64,000 nucleotides of DNA from JBELHO01 sp042091375 (GCA_042091375.1 JBELHO010000011.1:1-64000); one strand, 5' to 3'; counted from the first letter of the stretch, positions 53,278 to 62,889 are shown. Program-made: numbers and translations. Notes: a model not told the origin generated them from the letters alone.

Positions 53278-55153
53278 GGTGCTCACCGCGGCCATCATTG
53301 ACGTGTTGATCGAGTAATTGCCGATTGCGCACTGCGCCTTTATCTGCACTAGTGGCTAACATAGCGTAATTTTTTAACGCGTAACTGATGGGGCGTTGTC
53401 GATCAACAGGGCTCCAAGCGCCTTTGCCTTTAGCATTCATCTGTTGTCGCCGCTCAGCCAGTTGTTGCTCAGTTATTTGCAGAGCAATGACCCGCTTGGG
53501 GATATCGATATGAATAATATCACCTTGTTCAACTAAACCGATAGCTCCACCACTGGCGGCTTCTGGAGAGATATGGCCAATAGACAGACCGGAAGTCCCT
53601 CCTGAAAAGCGGCCATCAGTAATTAACGCACAAGCTTTGCCTAAGCCCATTGATTTGAGATAGGTGGTTGGATACAACATTTCTTGCATACCTGGCCCGC
53701 CTTTAGGCCCCTCATAACGGATCACAACCACTTCGCCGGCAACAACTTTACCGTCGAGAATACCCGCTACGGCATCATCTTGACTTTCAAAAACATGTGC
53801 AGGCCCAGTAAAGGTTAAATTCTCCTCGGCCACACCCGCAGTTTTAACAATACAACCATCTAAGGCAATATTGCCGGCAAGCACTGCTAATCCCCCTTCG
53901 AGTGAATAGGCATTAGCGAGATTTCTAATACAGCCTTGTTCGCGATCGTCGTCTAAGGTGTCATAGCGACAATCTTGACTAAAGGCTTTGGTGGTGCGAA
54001 TACCTGCTGGGCCGGCGCGATAAAAGGCTTTGACTGCCGCATCCTTGGTTAGCATAACATCGTATTTTTCTAGTAATTCAGCAAGGCTAGTACCCAAGAC
54101 ATTAACAACCTCAGTGTTTAGCAGGTTAGCTCGTGCTAACTCACCTAAAATAGCTACCACCCCACCAGCGCGGTGAACATCTTCCATGTGATATTTGGCT
54201 GTGGATGGTGCTACCTTGCACAATTGCGGCACTATTCGCGATAATCGATCTATGTCTGTCATGGTAAAGTCAATACCGGCTTCTTGTGCAGTAGCCAAAA
54301 GATGCAATACGGTATTGGTAGAGCCGCCCATGGCTATGTCTAAACACATGGCATTTTCATAAGCCGCTTTGTTGGCAATGTTTCGCGGTAACGCGGTAAC
54401 GTCATCACCTTGATAATAACGCTTAGTTAAGGCAACAATTTCGGTGCCTGCGCGCAAAAATAACGCTTCGCGATCGGCGTGGGTGGCCAGCATAGAACCA
54501 TTGCCCGGCAACGCCAAGCCCAGAGCTTCAGCCAAACAATTCATCGAATTAGCGGTGAACATGCCCGAGCATGATCCACAAGTTGGACAAGCGGAGCGCT
54601 CTATTTGTTGACTTTGCTCATCGGAGACAGTGGGATCTGCGCCTTGGATCATGGCATCCACTAAATCGAGTTTAATAATTTGATCAGACAATTTGGTTTT
54701 GCCTGCTTCCATCGGACCACCAGAGACAAAAATCACTGGAATATTAAGGCGCATTGCTGCCATCATCATCCCCGGGGTAATTTTGTCACAGTTGGAAATA
54801 CACACCATGGCATCAGCGCAATGGGCATTGACCATATACTCAACTGAATCGGCAATTAAATCCCGTGAAGGCAGGCTGTACAACATGCCACTGTGCCCCA
54901 TGGCAATGCCATCATCGACGGCAATGGTGTTAAATTCTTTGGCGACGCCGCCGGCTTTTTCAATGGCACCGGCAACTAATTGTCCCATGTCTTTTAAATG
55001 CACATGGCCGGGAACAAACTGTGTAAAGGAATTAACCACAGCGATGATCGGCTTGCCAAAATCGCCATCTGTCATACCAGTTGCTCGCCATAAAGCGCGG
55101 GCACCAGCCATATTGCGTCCTTGGGTAGATGTAGCCGATCGTAATTTAGCCAT
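53270..55153 (-). CDS. ilvD: Dihydroxy-acid dehydratase
   Basis: IlvD dehydrates dihydroxy acids to the 2-oxo acids for valine, isoleucine and leucine. The 627-residue iron-sulfur enzyme (E. coli 616) has the cluster cysteines in CISNCDKITPG and CPTCGSCSGMFTANSMNCL, and the closing GRFSGGTSGLSIGH. It overlaps ilvA by eight bases and follows ilvE by 158 bases of low-complexity sequence. The N-terminus MAKLRSATSTQGRNMAGARAL fits the family. Confidence 0.97.
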   Translation of the reverse strand: MAKLRSATSTQGRNMAGARALWRATGMTDGDFGKPIIAVVNSFTQFVPGHVHLKDMGQLVAGAIEKAGGVAKEFNTIAVDDGIAMGHSGMLYSLPSRDLIADSVEYMVNAHCADAMVCISNCDKITPGMMMAAMRLNIPVIFVSGGPMEAGKTKLSDQIIKLDLVDAMIQGADPTVSDEQSQQIERSACPTCGSCSGMFTANSMNCLAEALGLALPGNGSMLATHADREALFLRAGTEIVALTKRYYQGDDVTALPRNIANKAAYENAMCLDIAMGGSTNTVLHLLATAQEAGIDFTMTDIDRLSRIVPQLCKVAPSTAKYHMEDVHRAGGVVAILGELARANLLNTEVVNVLGTSLAELLEKYDVMLTKDAAVKAFYRAGPAGIRTTKAFSQDCRYDTLDDDREQGCIRNLANAYSLEGGLAVLAGNIALDGCIVKTAGVAEENLTFTGPAHVFESQDDAVAGILDGKVVAGEVVVIRYEGPKGGPGMQEMLYPTTYLKSMGLGKACALITDGRFSGGTSGLSIGHISPEAASGGAIGLVEQGDIIHIDIPKRVIALQITEQQLAERRQQMNAKGKGAWSPVDRQRPISYALKNYAMLATSADKGAVRNRQLLDQHVNDGRGEHHD

Positions 55154-55280
55154 GTGTTTGTTCCATATAAAATTTTAAAAATTAATGTTTAAGTCAATGG
55201 CGTGAACTTGATACAAAGTAGTTCCACGCCTGAAGTGAGCTATAGCTCATTGTTAACCTACACTGCAATGAGCAGCTTAG

Positions 55281-55311
55281 TTCTGTGCAGTGCAGTTCAG
55301 TTCAGTGCCAG
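55281..55311. repeat. Short degenerate direct repeats between ilvE and ilvD
   Basis: A TTCAGTTCAGTGCAG-type stretch (GTGCAGTGCAGTTCAGTTCAGTGCC) fills the spacer. It has no coding or terminator form that I can support; it resembles the short microrepeats seen at several other gene ends in this window. Confidence 0.6.
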
Positions 55312-56238
55312 TTATTTTACCGGATCCAACCAACCATCAGGGATCTCAGTGGTACCGTCAAAAATGCCAAAAAATGCTTGTTGTATCGCTTTGGTAATAG
55401 GTCCACGGGTTCCTTCGCCAACCGGCATACCGTCAACTGATTTTACTGGTACCACTTCAGTGGCGGTGCCACACATAAAAAACTCATCGGCAAGGTATAG
55501 TGATTCACGTGAAATAGGCTCTTCGCGCACTTCATAACCCAGTTGCTCAGCCAAGAAAAATACCGTGTCTCGAGTTAACCCTTGTAATATAGAGGCAGTG
55601 CCTGGCGGTGTATAAAGCACCCCTTTGCGGATCAAAAACAAGTTTTGTCCAGCGCCTTCACTGACCATGTTATTGACATCTAAGGCAACGCCTTCGGCAT
55701 AGCCATGTCTGGCCGCTTCAGTAGAAATTAATTGCGAAGAAAGATAATTACCGCCAGCTTTCGCTGCCGTTGGCATGGTATTAGGTGCTAATCGATTCCA
55801 ACTAGAAACCCCAACGTCAACCCCATTTTCAATGGCATCAGCACCTAAATAGGCTTCCCAGCTAAAGGCAGCTATCATCACATCGGCTTCAGCGTCAATC
55901 GGTGGTCTAAGGCCCATGCCTATGTCACCTAGAAAAGCTAATGGTCGTAAATAAGCCGATTGCAAACCATTTTTAACCACGGAATCTTTACAGGCTTGAA
56001 CGATTTGTTGCTGGGTAAATGGAATGTGCATGCGATAGATTTTCGCCGAATCAAATAAGCGCTTGATGTGCTCTTCGAGGCGAAACACACAGGTGCCGCG
56101 ATGGGTATTATAGGCGCGGATCCCCTCAAACACTGACGACCCATAGTGCAAGGCGTGACTCATCACGTGCACTGTCGCATTTTTCCAAGGCATTAGCTCA
56201 CCGTTAAACCATATGAGTTCTGCATTTACTTTAGCCAT
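55312..56238 (-). CDS. ilvE: Branched-chain amino acid aminotransferase
   Basis: IlvE performs the last, reversible transamination giving Ile, Val and Leu. The 308-residue fold-type IV PLP enzyme shows GSSVFEGIRAYNTHRG, the PLP lysine in TAAKAGGNYLSSQL, the EGAGQNLF motif and CGTATEVVPVKSVDG. Length equals the usual 305-310. It sits 104 bases after ilvM and belongs to the same operon. Confidence 0.96.
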   Translation of the reverse strand: MAKVNAELIWFNGELMPWKNATVHVMSHALHYGSSVFEGIRAYNTHRGTCVFRLEEHIKRLFDSAKIYRMHIPFTQQQIVQACKDSVVKNGLQSAYLRPLAFLGDIGMGLRPPIDAEADVMIAAFSWEAYLGADAIENGVDVGVSSWNRLAPNTMPTAAKAGGNYLSSQLISTEAARHGYAEGVALDVNNMVSEGAGQNLFLIRKGVLYTPPGTASILQGLTRDTVFFLAEQLGYEVREEPISRESLYLADEFFMCGTATEVVPVKSVDGMPVGEGTRGPITKAIQQAFFGIFDGTTEIPDGWLDPVK

Positions 56239-56342
56239 TTTATTTTCCTAATATTTTCTCTGTTATTTTCACTAGCCCCATTACAAGCAGGGTGTATAGT
56301 GATAATTATTGTGGGCGCTTGTTGTCTGCTAAGTATACCTAA

Positions 56343-56600
56343 TTAAGCACAGCATTGCTGCGTTTCACTATTGTCTACTTTGACCTCTTTAATGTCGATT
56401 AATTTGTTAATTTGATCCACCAACAGACCAATAGAGCGCTCACTCTTAACCATTAATTGCACAGTGCCGGTCTGATTGCCGGTGTTGACTTGCGCAGTAA
56501 TACCGTTAATTAAAAAACCTCGGTAACGCGCAACTTGTAAAATACGCTCCAGCACCACCTGTTTATCGTCAACGGTGATGGTTAATTGATATTGGTTCAT
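56343..56600 (-). CDS. ilvM: Acetolactate synthase II small (regulatory) subunit
   Basis: The 85-residue protein is a single ACT domain (MNQYQLTITVDDKQVVLERILQVARYRGFLINGITAQ, in outline) like E. coli IlvM (87). It stabilises and activates the large subunit. One base separates it from ilvG. Unlike the IlvN/IlvH subunits it is short and IlvM-type enzymes are commonly insensitive to valine. Confidence 0.94.
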   Translation of the reverse strand: MNQYQLTITVDDKQVVLERILQVARYRGFLINGITAQVNTGNQTGTVQLMVKSERSIGLLVDQINKLIDIKEVKVDNSETQQCCA

Positions 56601-56601
56601 G

Positions 56602-58266
56602 TTAAAAGCTCTCCATCATTTTATCATTAGCAGTATTAGGCGGCACTAGAGGCCAAACGTTGTCTTTGGCATCAATTTTTACTTGTAATAAAAAAGGCCC
56701 GGGGTGATCTATCATCGCCTCGACCGCAGCACTGACTTCCGACTTTCTGGTAATTTGTTGCGCTTTTATGCCAAACGATTGGGCGAGCATAATAAAGTCG
56801 GGATTATCGGATAAATCAGTTTCACTTAACCGGCCTTCAAAAAATAGGTCTTGCCATTGCCGCACCATACCTAATTTAGCGTTATCGATAAGCACGATTT
56901 TAACCGGTAGTTGAAAGCGTTTTATGGTGGATAATTCTTGCACATTCATCATAAATGAACCGTCACCCGATACCGCAATAATACAATCTTTTGGTCGGCT
57001 GACTTGTGCACCTATGGCAGCGGGAATACCAAAGCCCATAGTGCCCATACCGCCACTGGTGAGAAAATTACAGGGATCGTCAAACAACATATGCTGTGCC
57101 GCCCACATTTGGTGCTGGCCAACATCGGTGGTCACACAACTGTTTTTGGGCATAGCATCACTGATTTGTTTTAACACCGCAGGGGCAAAAATATTTTCTC
57201 CGGGGTGGTCGTATTGCCATGCAAAATCGACTCGCATCTGCTCACATTTTTGCTGCCAAGGGTCAATAGCTAAAGGCATAGCTAAGGCTGGTAAATTGGT
57301 TTTCAAATCACCTAATATAGCTGCATCGGCAAACCGTCGCTTATTGATCTCTGCGGTATCAATATCAAAGTGAATGATTTTGGCATGGGGCGCAAACTCG
57401 CCCAGTTTGCCCGTCACCCGATCGTCAAAGCGGGCACCAACCGCAATGAGTAAGTCGCATTGTTGCACCGCAATGTTGGCAGCTTTAGTGCCATGCATGC
57501 CCAACATTCCTAAATAATGCGGGTCATTGGGGTCAATTGCTCCCAAGCCTTTAAGGGTAGACACACTGGGGATTTTAGTAATGTCGGCAAAACTTCTCAG
57601 TTCATCAATGGCATTAGCCATGCCAACGCCACCGCCAACATACAATACCGGTTGCTCGGCCTGACATAACAGGGCAATAGCACTGCCAACATTTGCCGGC
57701 GGTAGTTTGACTTTATTGGTGAGTTGTGACAGATCTTCGGTACTTTGATTCAGTTCAGCCAACTGGATATCTTTTGGAATATCAACCAATACTGGCCCTT
57801 GACGACCTTCTAGGGCAATCGCAAATGCCTTGTGTAAAATTATAGGTAAATCATTAACATCAGTGACTTGAAAAGAGTGTTTAGTACAAGCCAACGACAA
57901 ACCAAACACATCGATTTCTTGAAAGGCATCAGAGCCCATAGCGGAAGTCGCTACTTGCCCAGTAATGGCAACAATAGGTATAGAATCAGCTAAGGCATCG
58001 GCAAGTCCAGTGATCAAATTCGTTGCACCTGGCCCTGAGGTCGCTAGACACACACCAACTTTTCCAGAGGCCCTAGCATAGCCAACCGCTGAAAACGCCG
58101 CACCTTGCTCATGACGACAAAGAAAATGTTGGACATTACTGTCATATAAGGCGTCATAAATGGGCATAATGGCACCGCCTGGGTAACCAAAAACATGCTC
58201 AACACCGTGTTGTTGCAATACTTCGAACAACACTGAACCGCCGGTTTGTTTCTTGTCAATTATCAT
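56602..58266 (-). CDS. ilvG: Acetolactate synthase II large subunit
   Basis: IlvG condenses pyruvate with pyruvate or 2-oxobutanoate using thiamine diphosphate. The 554-residue protein shows FGYPGGAIMPIYDAL, RHEQGAAFSAVGYARASG, the FAD region GVGMANAID and the thiamine-diphosphate motif SGDGSFMMNVQELSTI. The frame is intact; in E. coli K-12 ilvG is broken by a frameshift, which is not the case here. It follows the ilvL leader and attenuator by 140 bases. Confidence 0.97.
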   Translation of the reverse strand: MIIDKKQTGGSVLFEVLQQHGVEHVFGYPGGAIMPIYDALYDSNVQHFLCRHEQGAAFSAVGYARASGKVGVCLATSGPGATNLITGLADALADSIPIVAITGQVATSAMGSDAFQEIDVFGLSLACTKHSFQVTDVNDLPIILHKAFAIALEGRQGPVLVDIPKDIQLAELNQSTEDLSQLTNKVKLPPANVGSAIALLCQAEQPVLYVGGGVGMANAIDELRSFADITKIPSVSTLKGLGAIDPNDPHYLGMLGMHGTKAANIAVQQCDLLIAVGARFDDRVTGKLGEFAPHAKIIHFDIDTAEINKRRFADAAILGDLKTNLPALAMPLAIDPWQQKCEQMRVDFAWQYDHPGENIFAPAVLKQISDAMPKNSCVTTDVGQHQMWAAQHMLFDDPCNFLTSGGMGTMGFGIPAAIGAQVSRPKDCIIAVSGDGSFMMNVQELSTIKRFQLPVKIVLIDNAKLGMVRQWQDLFFEGRLSETDLSDNPDFIMLAQSFGIKAQQITRKSEVSAAVEAMIDHPGPFLLQVKIDAKDNVWPLVPPNTANDKMMESF

Positions 58267-58405
58267 GGGTTTTTTAACTGTTAAACAATTTTCACTGCTT
58301 TATTGGGCCAATGAAGACGTGTTAACTAGTATTCCTCTTTAATAAAAAAAATTGGTTTTAATCACTGACAGTTTTAACTTGCCTATTACACTGTCCCAAT
58401 TAAGC

Positions 58406-58439
58406 AAAAACCCCTCGGTCCTTTCGGAGCGAGGGGTTT
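58406..58439 (-). terminator. Attenuator terminator of the ilvGMEDA operon
   Basis: On the minus strand a GC-rich stem AAACCCCTCG / CGAGGGGTTT with inner TCC-GAAA-GGA is followed by TTTTT. It lies 24 bases after the ilvL stop and about 140 before ilvG, the position expected for an amino-acid attenuator. The stem has one C-C mismatch and otherwise pairs fully. Confidence 0.9.
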
Positions 58440-58462
58440 GTTAAATCTTTATTTTCTTTAGT

Positions 58463-58537
58463 TCAACAAACATCCTCGCAATGATTAATAATCACTACGA
58501 CGAGAATGTTAATAATTACTGAACTAAGTTTTTGCAT
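58463..58537 (-). CDS. ilvL: ilvGMEDA operon leader peptide
   Basis: A 24-codon frame opens at 58537 (MQKLSS...) and ends TGA at 58463. Residues 7-18 read V-I-I-N-I-L-V-V-V-I-I-N, so 10 of 12 codons specify Ile, Val or Leu. It lies upstream of a perfect attenuator terminator and of ilvG. Ribosome stalling for lack of any branched-chain aminoacyl-tRNA would allow the operon to be transcribed. Unlike the E. coli leader it contains no threonine codon. The ORF is too short for standard gene calling. Confidence 0.93.
   Translation of the reverse strand: MQKLSSVIINILVVVIINHCEDVC
58469..58510 (-). promoter_or_regulatory. Pause/antiterminator hairpin inside the ilvL leader
   Basis: Minus-strand AACATTCTCG pairs with CGAGGATGTT (58501-58510 with 58469-58478, one G-T wobble), and the interior TGATT-ATT-AATCA pairs as well. 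The structure covers the Ile/Val codons and the last codons of ilvL, as the pause hairpin of an attenuator should. A stalled ribosome in that codon run would break it. Confidence 0.7.
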
Positions 58538-58582
58538 ATTTATTGGCACAAATTAAATAAAAATTACATTTTTTGCTGTCTA

Positions 58583-58611
58583 TATAAATTAGTACCATAG
58601 CTCTAATTCAA
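58583..58611 (-). promoter_or_regulatory. Candidate promoter of the ilvLGMEDA operon
   Basis: On the minus strand TTGAAT (58611-58606) and TTTATA (58588-58583) are spaced 17 bases apart, matching the sigma-70 -35/-10 form. A start near 58576 would leave about 40 nt before the leader start. The match was made by eye. Confidence 0.45.
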
Positions 58612-58744
58612 TAAGCAAGCTTTTTTATCAATGATTTTTAGCATTAACATACTTTTTAGTTATAACAGCGGCTTTAAATTCGCACTATTAGGCGATCATA
58701 ACTAAACTTACTATCATCTGAAGTGATCAGTTAAATGGATTTAC

Positions 58745-60268
58745 ATGTCTCTTTCCAGTGTTTTCAGTCGAGCACGGGTTGGCTTAGAAGCGCCTCTAGT
58801 CAATGTCGAGGTACATCTTGCTAACGGCCTACCTGCGTTTAATATTGTCGGTCTTCCCGAAACCTCAGTCAGAGAGGCGAAGGATCGGGTGCGCAGTGCC
58901 ATTATTAACTGTGGTTATCAATTTCCAGCCAAGCGAATTACCGTTAATTTGGCACCTGCCGATTTGCCCAAAGAAGGTGGGCGTTTTGATTTACCAATAG
59001 CCGTTGGTATTTTGGCCGCCTCCGAGCAATTGCCCAGCACAGATCTAGCTAATTATGAATTTTCTGGAGAATTGGCATTATCAGGGGAATTACGAGCGAT
59101 TGTCGGTGAAATTCCAATGGCAATGGCGACAGCAAATAGCCACAGAAGCTTGGTTATTCCTCAACAAAATGCCGAGCAAGCCAGTTGGGTTAAACAGGCA
59201 ACTATTTATCCACTCAAACACTTAAAAGCGCTTTATCCGCACCTGTTAAAGCAACTGCCACTTATACCAGTGAGTCCCGCAGATATAAAACCTGAAGACC
59301 GTATTATTAGCCACAATATGGCTGATGTTATTGGCCAACCTTTAGCGAAACGCGCCCTAGAAATTGCCGCTTCAGGTGGCCATAACTTGTTATTTATTGG
59401 TCCTCCAGGAACAGGGAAAACCATGTTAGCCAATCGTTTACCTGATATTTTACCGCAAATGAACGAACGCGAAGCACTTGAAGTTGCGGCTATTCAGTCG
59501 ATAAGTCAACAAGTCATTGATCAGCAATCTTGGTTTACCCGACCGTTTCGCGCTCCACATCACAGTGCATCGGCGGCTGCTTTAGTTGGCGGAGGTGGCC
59601 AACCCAAGCCGGGTGAGATCTCCCTGGCTCATCACGGCGTGTTGTTTTTAGATGAATTGCCTGAGTTTGAACGCAAGGTATTGGATGTATTGCGCGAGCC
59701 TATGGAGTCTGGTGAAGTGACTATTTCTCGGGCTTTGCACAAACAAACCTATCCCGCTGAATTTCAATTAATTGCGGCAATGAACCCAAGTCCCACTGGC
59801 TTTTATAACGATCACCGCAGCTCACCTGAACAAGTGTTGCGCTATCTCAATCGCCTCTCCGGCCCTTTTCTTGATCGCATAGATATTCAAATAGAAGTGG
59901 CGCGTTTACCAAAAGGCCTTTGGGCCAGAGACAATCGAGTCAACGAAGACAGTCTAACTATTCGCCAGCGTGTTCAGCAGTGCCGAAAGTATCAATTAAC
60001 ACGGCAACACAAAGCCAACGCCCGTTTAACCAGCCCAGAAATTAGGGAGTATTGCCATTTAACTGATGACGACAATGAATTTTTAGAGCTGGCGGTGGAA
60101 AAATTGGGGTTGTCGACTCGCGCTCACCACAAGATTTTAAAAATTGCCCGTACTATTGCCGACATGGAAGCAAAACCCAGCATTGAACATGCTCACCTTA
60201 TTGAAGCTCTGTCTTATCGCGCCATGGATCGCTTACTTATTCATCTGACTCAAGCGGTGCGTGGATAA
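58745..60268 (+). CDS. comM: ComM/YifB-type AAA+ ATPase (magnesium-chelatase-like)
   Basis: The 507-residue protein has the Lon-like/ChlI N-terminal domain (VEVHLANGLPAFNIVGLPETSVREAKDRVRSA, in outline). AAA+ Walker A is GPPGTGKTMLA, Walker B LFLDELPEF, and a C-terminal helical domain closes it. In Vibrio, ComM is a hexameric DNA helicase that promotes branch migration during natural transformation; most homologues are annotated YifB. Length equals E. coli YifB (506). It lies between the two ilv halves, divergent from ilvL. Confidence 0.95.
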   Translation: MSLSSVFSRARVGLEAPLVNVEVHLANGLPAFNIVGLPETSVREAKDRVRSAIINCGYQFPAKRITVNLAPADLPKEGGRFDLPIAVGILAASEQLPSTDLANYEFSGELALSGELRAIVGEIPMAMATANSHRSLVIPQQNAEQASWVKQATIYPLKHLKALYPHLLKQLPLIPVSPADIKPEDRIISHNMADVIGQPLAKRALEIAASGGHNLLFIGPPGTGKTMLANRLPDILPQMNEREALEVAAIQSISQQVIDQQSWFTRPFRAPHHSASAAALVGGGGQPKPGEISLAHHGVLFLDELPEFERKVLDVLREPMESGEVTISRALHKQTYPAEFQLIAAMNPSPTGFYNDHRSSPEQVLRYLNRLSGPFLDRIDIQIEVARLPKGLWARDNRVNEDSLTIRQRVQQCRKYQLTRQHKANARLTSPEIREYCHLTDDDNEFLELAVEKLGLSTRAHHKILKIARTIADMEAKPSIEHAHLIEALSYRAMDRLLIHLTQAVRG

Positions 60269-60304
60269 TCATATGCCCTGTAATTAATGATTAGTATTAA
60301 AAAA

Positions 60305-61183
60305 TTAGCGTATGGATTGTAAAAACGCATTGACTAAGGGTTGTTGCACGGTTTGATGCAAGCAACACACACCCAGATCAAAAGGTGCGATTTCCCCGAC
60401 ATTGGCTAAATATTGTACTCGATCTTTTACCGGACTGTTGTCCACCACCACGTTTGGAGCAATGCCTAGACCACAACCTAATGCCACCATACTGACTAAT
60501 GCTTCATGTCCAGAAACAGTGGCATAGATATGTGGTTTACCTTGTTGTTTTTTGCGATACCAGTGATCAAAGCGTTTTCTGGCGGCACCGTGCTCTGGCA
60601 AAATCATCGGTATATCAGCCCAAGTAATGGTGTTGCGCTGCACCTCTTGCAACACTGGACAAGCGATCCGCGGCGCAATAACCGACAAAGGCACATAGGC
60701 TAAATGTTTAAAATATACGGTTCGCGACAGTTGCTCTGGCTTTACTGCAATGGCCAGTGTAACCGCCTTTTGTTGGACTTGCTCGACGGCATCAGCGGCA
60801 TTACCCGTCGCAAGTACGATCTCAACCAAGGGATGCTGCCTGCGAAACCGCTCCAGTAGTGGCGGTAAATGACTATATGCGGCAGTTACTGAGCAATAAA
60901 TATGCAGTTTTCCCTGCAATTCAGTTTGTTGCTGGTTTAACGACATCTGTAATAATTGCCATTGCTCTATTTGCTGCTCAGCATATTGTTGAAGCTGCTC
61001 ACCCGCTGGCGTTAACGCCACGGTTCTATTATCTCGATGTAACACCTCAACACCGAGGGCATATTCAATTCGCTGTATCACTCGACTGAGGGTCGAGGTA
61101 CTGACATGGTATGCCTTGGCGGTTCGCCCAAAGTGTAAACTTTTCGCAAGGTACACAAACATTTGCAATGATTTTATATCCAT
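60305..61183 (-). CDS. ilvY: LysR-type activator of ilvC
   Basis: The 292-residue LysR-type regulator has the N-terminal winged helix (SLQMFVYLAKSLHFGRTAKAYHVSTSTLSRVIQRIE, in outline) and the substrate-binding fold. IlvY binds 2-acetolactate or acetohydroxybutyrate and activates the ketol-acid reductoisomerase gene. It is divergent from ilvC across 156 bases with a palindrome in the spacer. The identification rests on both the N-terminal match and the position. Confidence 0.95.
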   Translation of the reverse strand: MDIKSLQMFVYLAKSLHFGRTAKAYHVSTSTLSRVIQRIEYALGVEVLHRDNRTVALTPAGEQLQQYAEQQIEQWQLLQMSLNQQQTELQGKLHIYCSVTAAYSHLPPLLERFRRQHPLVEIVLATGNAADAVEQVQQKAVTLAIAVKPEQLSRTVYFKHLAYVPLSVIAPRIACPVLQEVQRNTITWADIPMILPEHGAARKRFDHWYRKKQQGKPHIYATVSGHEALVSMVALGCGLGIAPNVVVDNSPVKDRVQYLANVGEIAPFDLGVCCLHQTVQQPLVNAFLQSIR

Positions 61184-61217
61184 AGAAACCCCGATACTAA
61201 TGGCAAACAGCTATATC

Positions 61218-61234
61218 GTTGCAAAAAACGCAAC
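61218..61234. promoter_or_regulatory. Candidate IlvY binding site between ilvY and ilvC
   Basis: GTTGC-AAAAAAC-GCAAC is a 5-bp inverted repeat with a seven-base spacer, carrying the T-N11-A form of LysR boxes. It sits in the divergent ilvY-ilvC spacer about 105 bases before the ilvC start. A further TTGC/GCAA-type pair at about 61241-61278 may be the second operator. Confidence 0.6.
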
Positions 61235-61339
61235 ACAACAATGCAAATATATCATTTTAAGCAATACAAGTCTTGCGCTAACATGGTGTCATAGTCAAAA
61301 AATTGTGTCGCTGTAACTAGACAATTATCGAGGAACAAC

Positions 61340-62824
61340 ATGAGTAATTATTTTAATACCTTAAGTTTACGTGAAAAACTTAGCCAATTGGGCAAATGCC
61401 GTTTTATGGATCGCGCCGAATTTGACGACGGTTGCCAATTCATTAAAGACTGGAACATCGTTATTGTCGGTTGTGGCGCGCAAGGCTTAAACCAAGGTTT
61501 AAATATGCGTGATTCAGGTTTAAATATTTCATATGCGCTACGCGATGCCGCTATCAGTTCAAAGCGACAATCATGGCAATGGGCTACCGAGCACGGCTTT
61601 ACTGTCGGCACTTATGAGCAATTAATTCCACAAGCAGATCTGGTGCTTAATTTAACTCCAGATAAACAGCATACCGCGGCTGTAGGCGCAGTAATGCCGC
61701 ACATGAAACACGGCGCGACATTGGCGTATTCCCACGGTTTTAATATTGTTGAAGAAGGGATGCAAATTCGCCCTGATATTACTGTGGTGATGGTTGCGCC
61801 TAAATGTCCGGGTACTGAAGTACGCGAAGAGTACAAACGCGGCTTTGGGGTACCAACCCTGATCGCTGTTCATCCGGAAAACGATCCGCAAGGCAATGGT
61901 TTAGCCATAGCCAAAGCCTATGCTTCTGCCACCGGTGGTGATCGCGCTGGTGTACTTGAATCATCGTTTATCGCTGAAGTTAAGTCGGATCTTATGGGTG
62001 AGCAAACTATCTTATGTGGGATGTTGCAAACCGCAGCAATTCTTGGCCATAAACAACTGATCTCGCTTGGCATAGACGCCGCTTATGCGCGTAAATTATT
62101 ACAATATGGCATTGAAACCGTTACTGAAGGTTTAAAACACGGCGGCATTACCAACATGATGGACCGCCTGTCGAATCCAGCTAAAATTAGAGCCTTTGAT
62201 ATGTCGGAACAACTGAAAGGCTTGTTGCGCCCGCTATTTGAAAAACACATGGATGATATCATTGAAGGCCACTTTTCCAGCACCATGATGCAAGACTGGG
62301 CCAATAACGACGCTGATCTATTGAAGTGGCGCGAGCAAACGGCAGAGTCGTCATTTGAGCAGGCCGCAGATTGCGATACCGAGATCACTGAGCAAGAATA
62401 CTATGACAAAGGTATTTTTATTGTCGCTATGATCAAGGCAGGGGTTGAATTAGCTTTCGATACTATGGTTGCAGCCGGCATTGTTGAAGAATCAGCATAT
62501 TACGAATCACTGCATGAAACACCATTAATTGCCAATTGTATTGCTCGCAATAAATTATACGAAATGAATGTGGTTATTTCAGATACAGCTGAATACGGTA
62601 ATTATTTATTTACACATGCAGCACAGCCTTTATTAGCTGAATTTGCCAGTCAATTATCATTAGAAGACTTGGGCGGAGGCTTAGCTGACAATGCAACTGG
62701 TGTAGATAATTTGCGTTTAATTGAAGTGAACCAAGCAATCCGCAGTCATGGTGTGGAAAGTGTCGGTAAAACTCTTAGAGGCTATATGACTGATATGAAG
62801 CGCATCGTTGAGTCAACTCACTAA
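61340..62824 (+). CDS. ilvC: Ketol-acid reductoisomerase, long (class II) type
   Basis: IlvC isomerises and reduces acetolactate and acetohydroxybutyrate with NADPH. The 494-residue protein is the class II form of enterobacteria (491), with the nucleotide fold IVIVGCGAQGLNQGLNMRDSG and the conserved VAPKCPGTEVREEYKRGFGVP, KSDLMGEQTILCGMLQT and two helical C-terminal halves. It lies across the spacer from ilvY. The coding end is followed by a hairpin. Confidence 0.97.
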   Translation: MSNYFNTLSLREKLSQLGKCRFMDRAEFDDGCQFIKDWNIVIVGCGAQGLNQGLNMRDSGLNISYALRDAAISSKRQSWQWATEHGFTVGTYEQLIPQADLVLNLTPDKQHTAAVGAVMPHMKHGATLAYSHGFNIVEEGMQIRPDITVVMVAPKCPGTEVREEYKRGFGVPTLIAVHPENDPQGNGLAIAKAYASATGGDRAGVLESSFIAEVKSDLMGEQTILCGMLQTAAILGHKQLISLGIDAAYARKLLQYGIETVTEGLKHGGITNMMDRLSNPAKIRAFDMSEQLKGLLRPLFEKHMDDIIEGHFSSTMMQDWANNDADLLKWREQTAESSFEQAADCDTEITEQEYYDKGIFIVAMIKAGVELAFDTMVAAGIVEESAYYESLHETPLIANCIARNKLYEMNVVISDTAEYGNYLFTHAAQPLLAEFASQLSLEDLGGGLADNATGVDNLRLIEVNQAIRSHGVESVGKTLRGYMTDMKRIVESTH

Positions 62825-62850
62825 AGAGATTTTACAACGTTAGCTAGTTA

Positions 62851-62889
62851 AGCGGTATTACCAGATCAGCAATCATGGATAATGCCGCT
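62851..62889. terminator. Hairpin between convergent ilvC and the diguanylate cyclase gene
   Basis: AGCGGTATTA (62851-62860) pairs with TAATGCCGCT (62880-62889) with one G-T wobble and a 19-base loop. It lies 27 bases after the ilvC stop. There is no T tract, so termination is uncertain. Confidence 0.4.
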
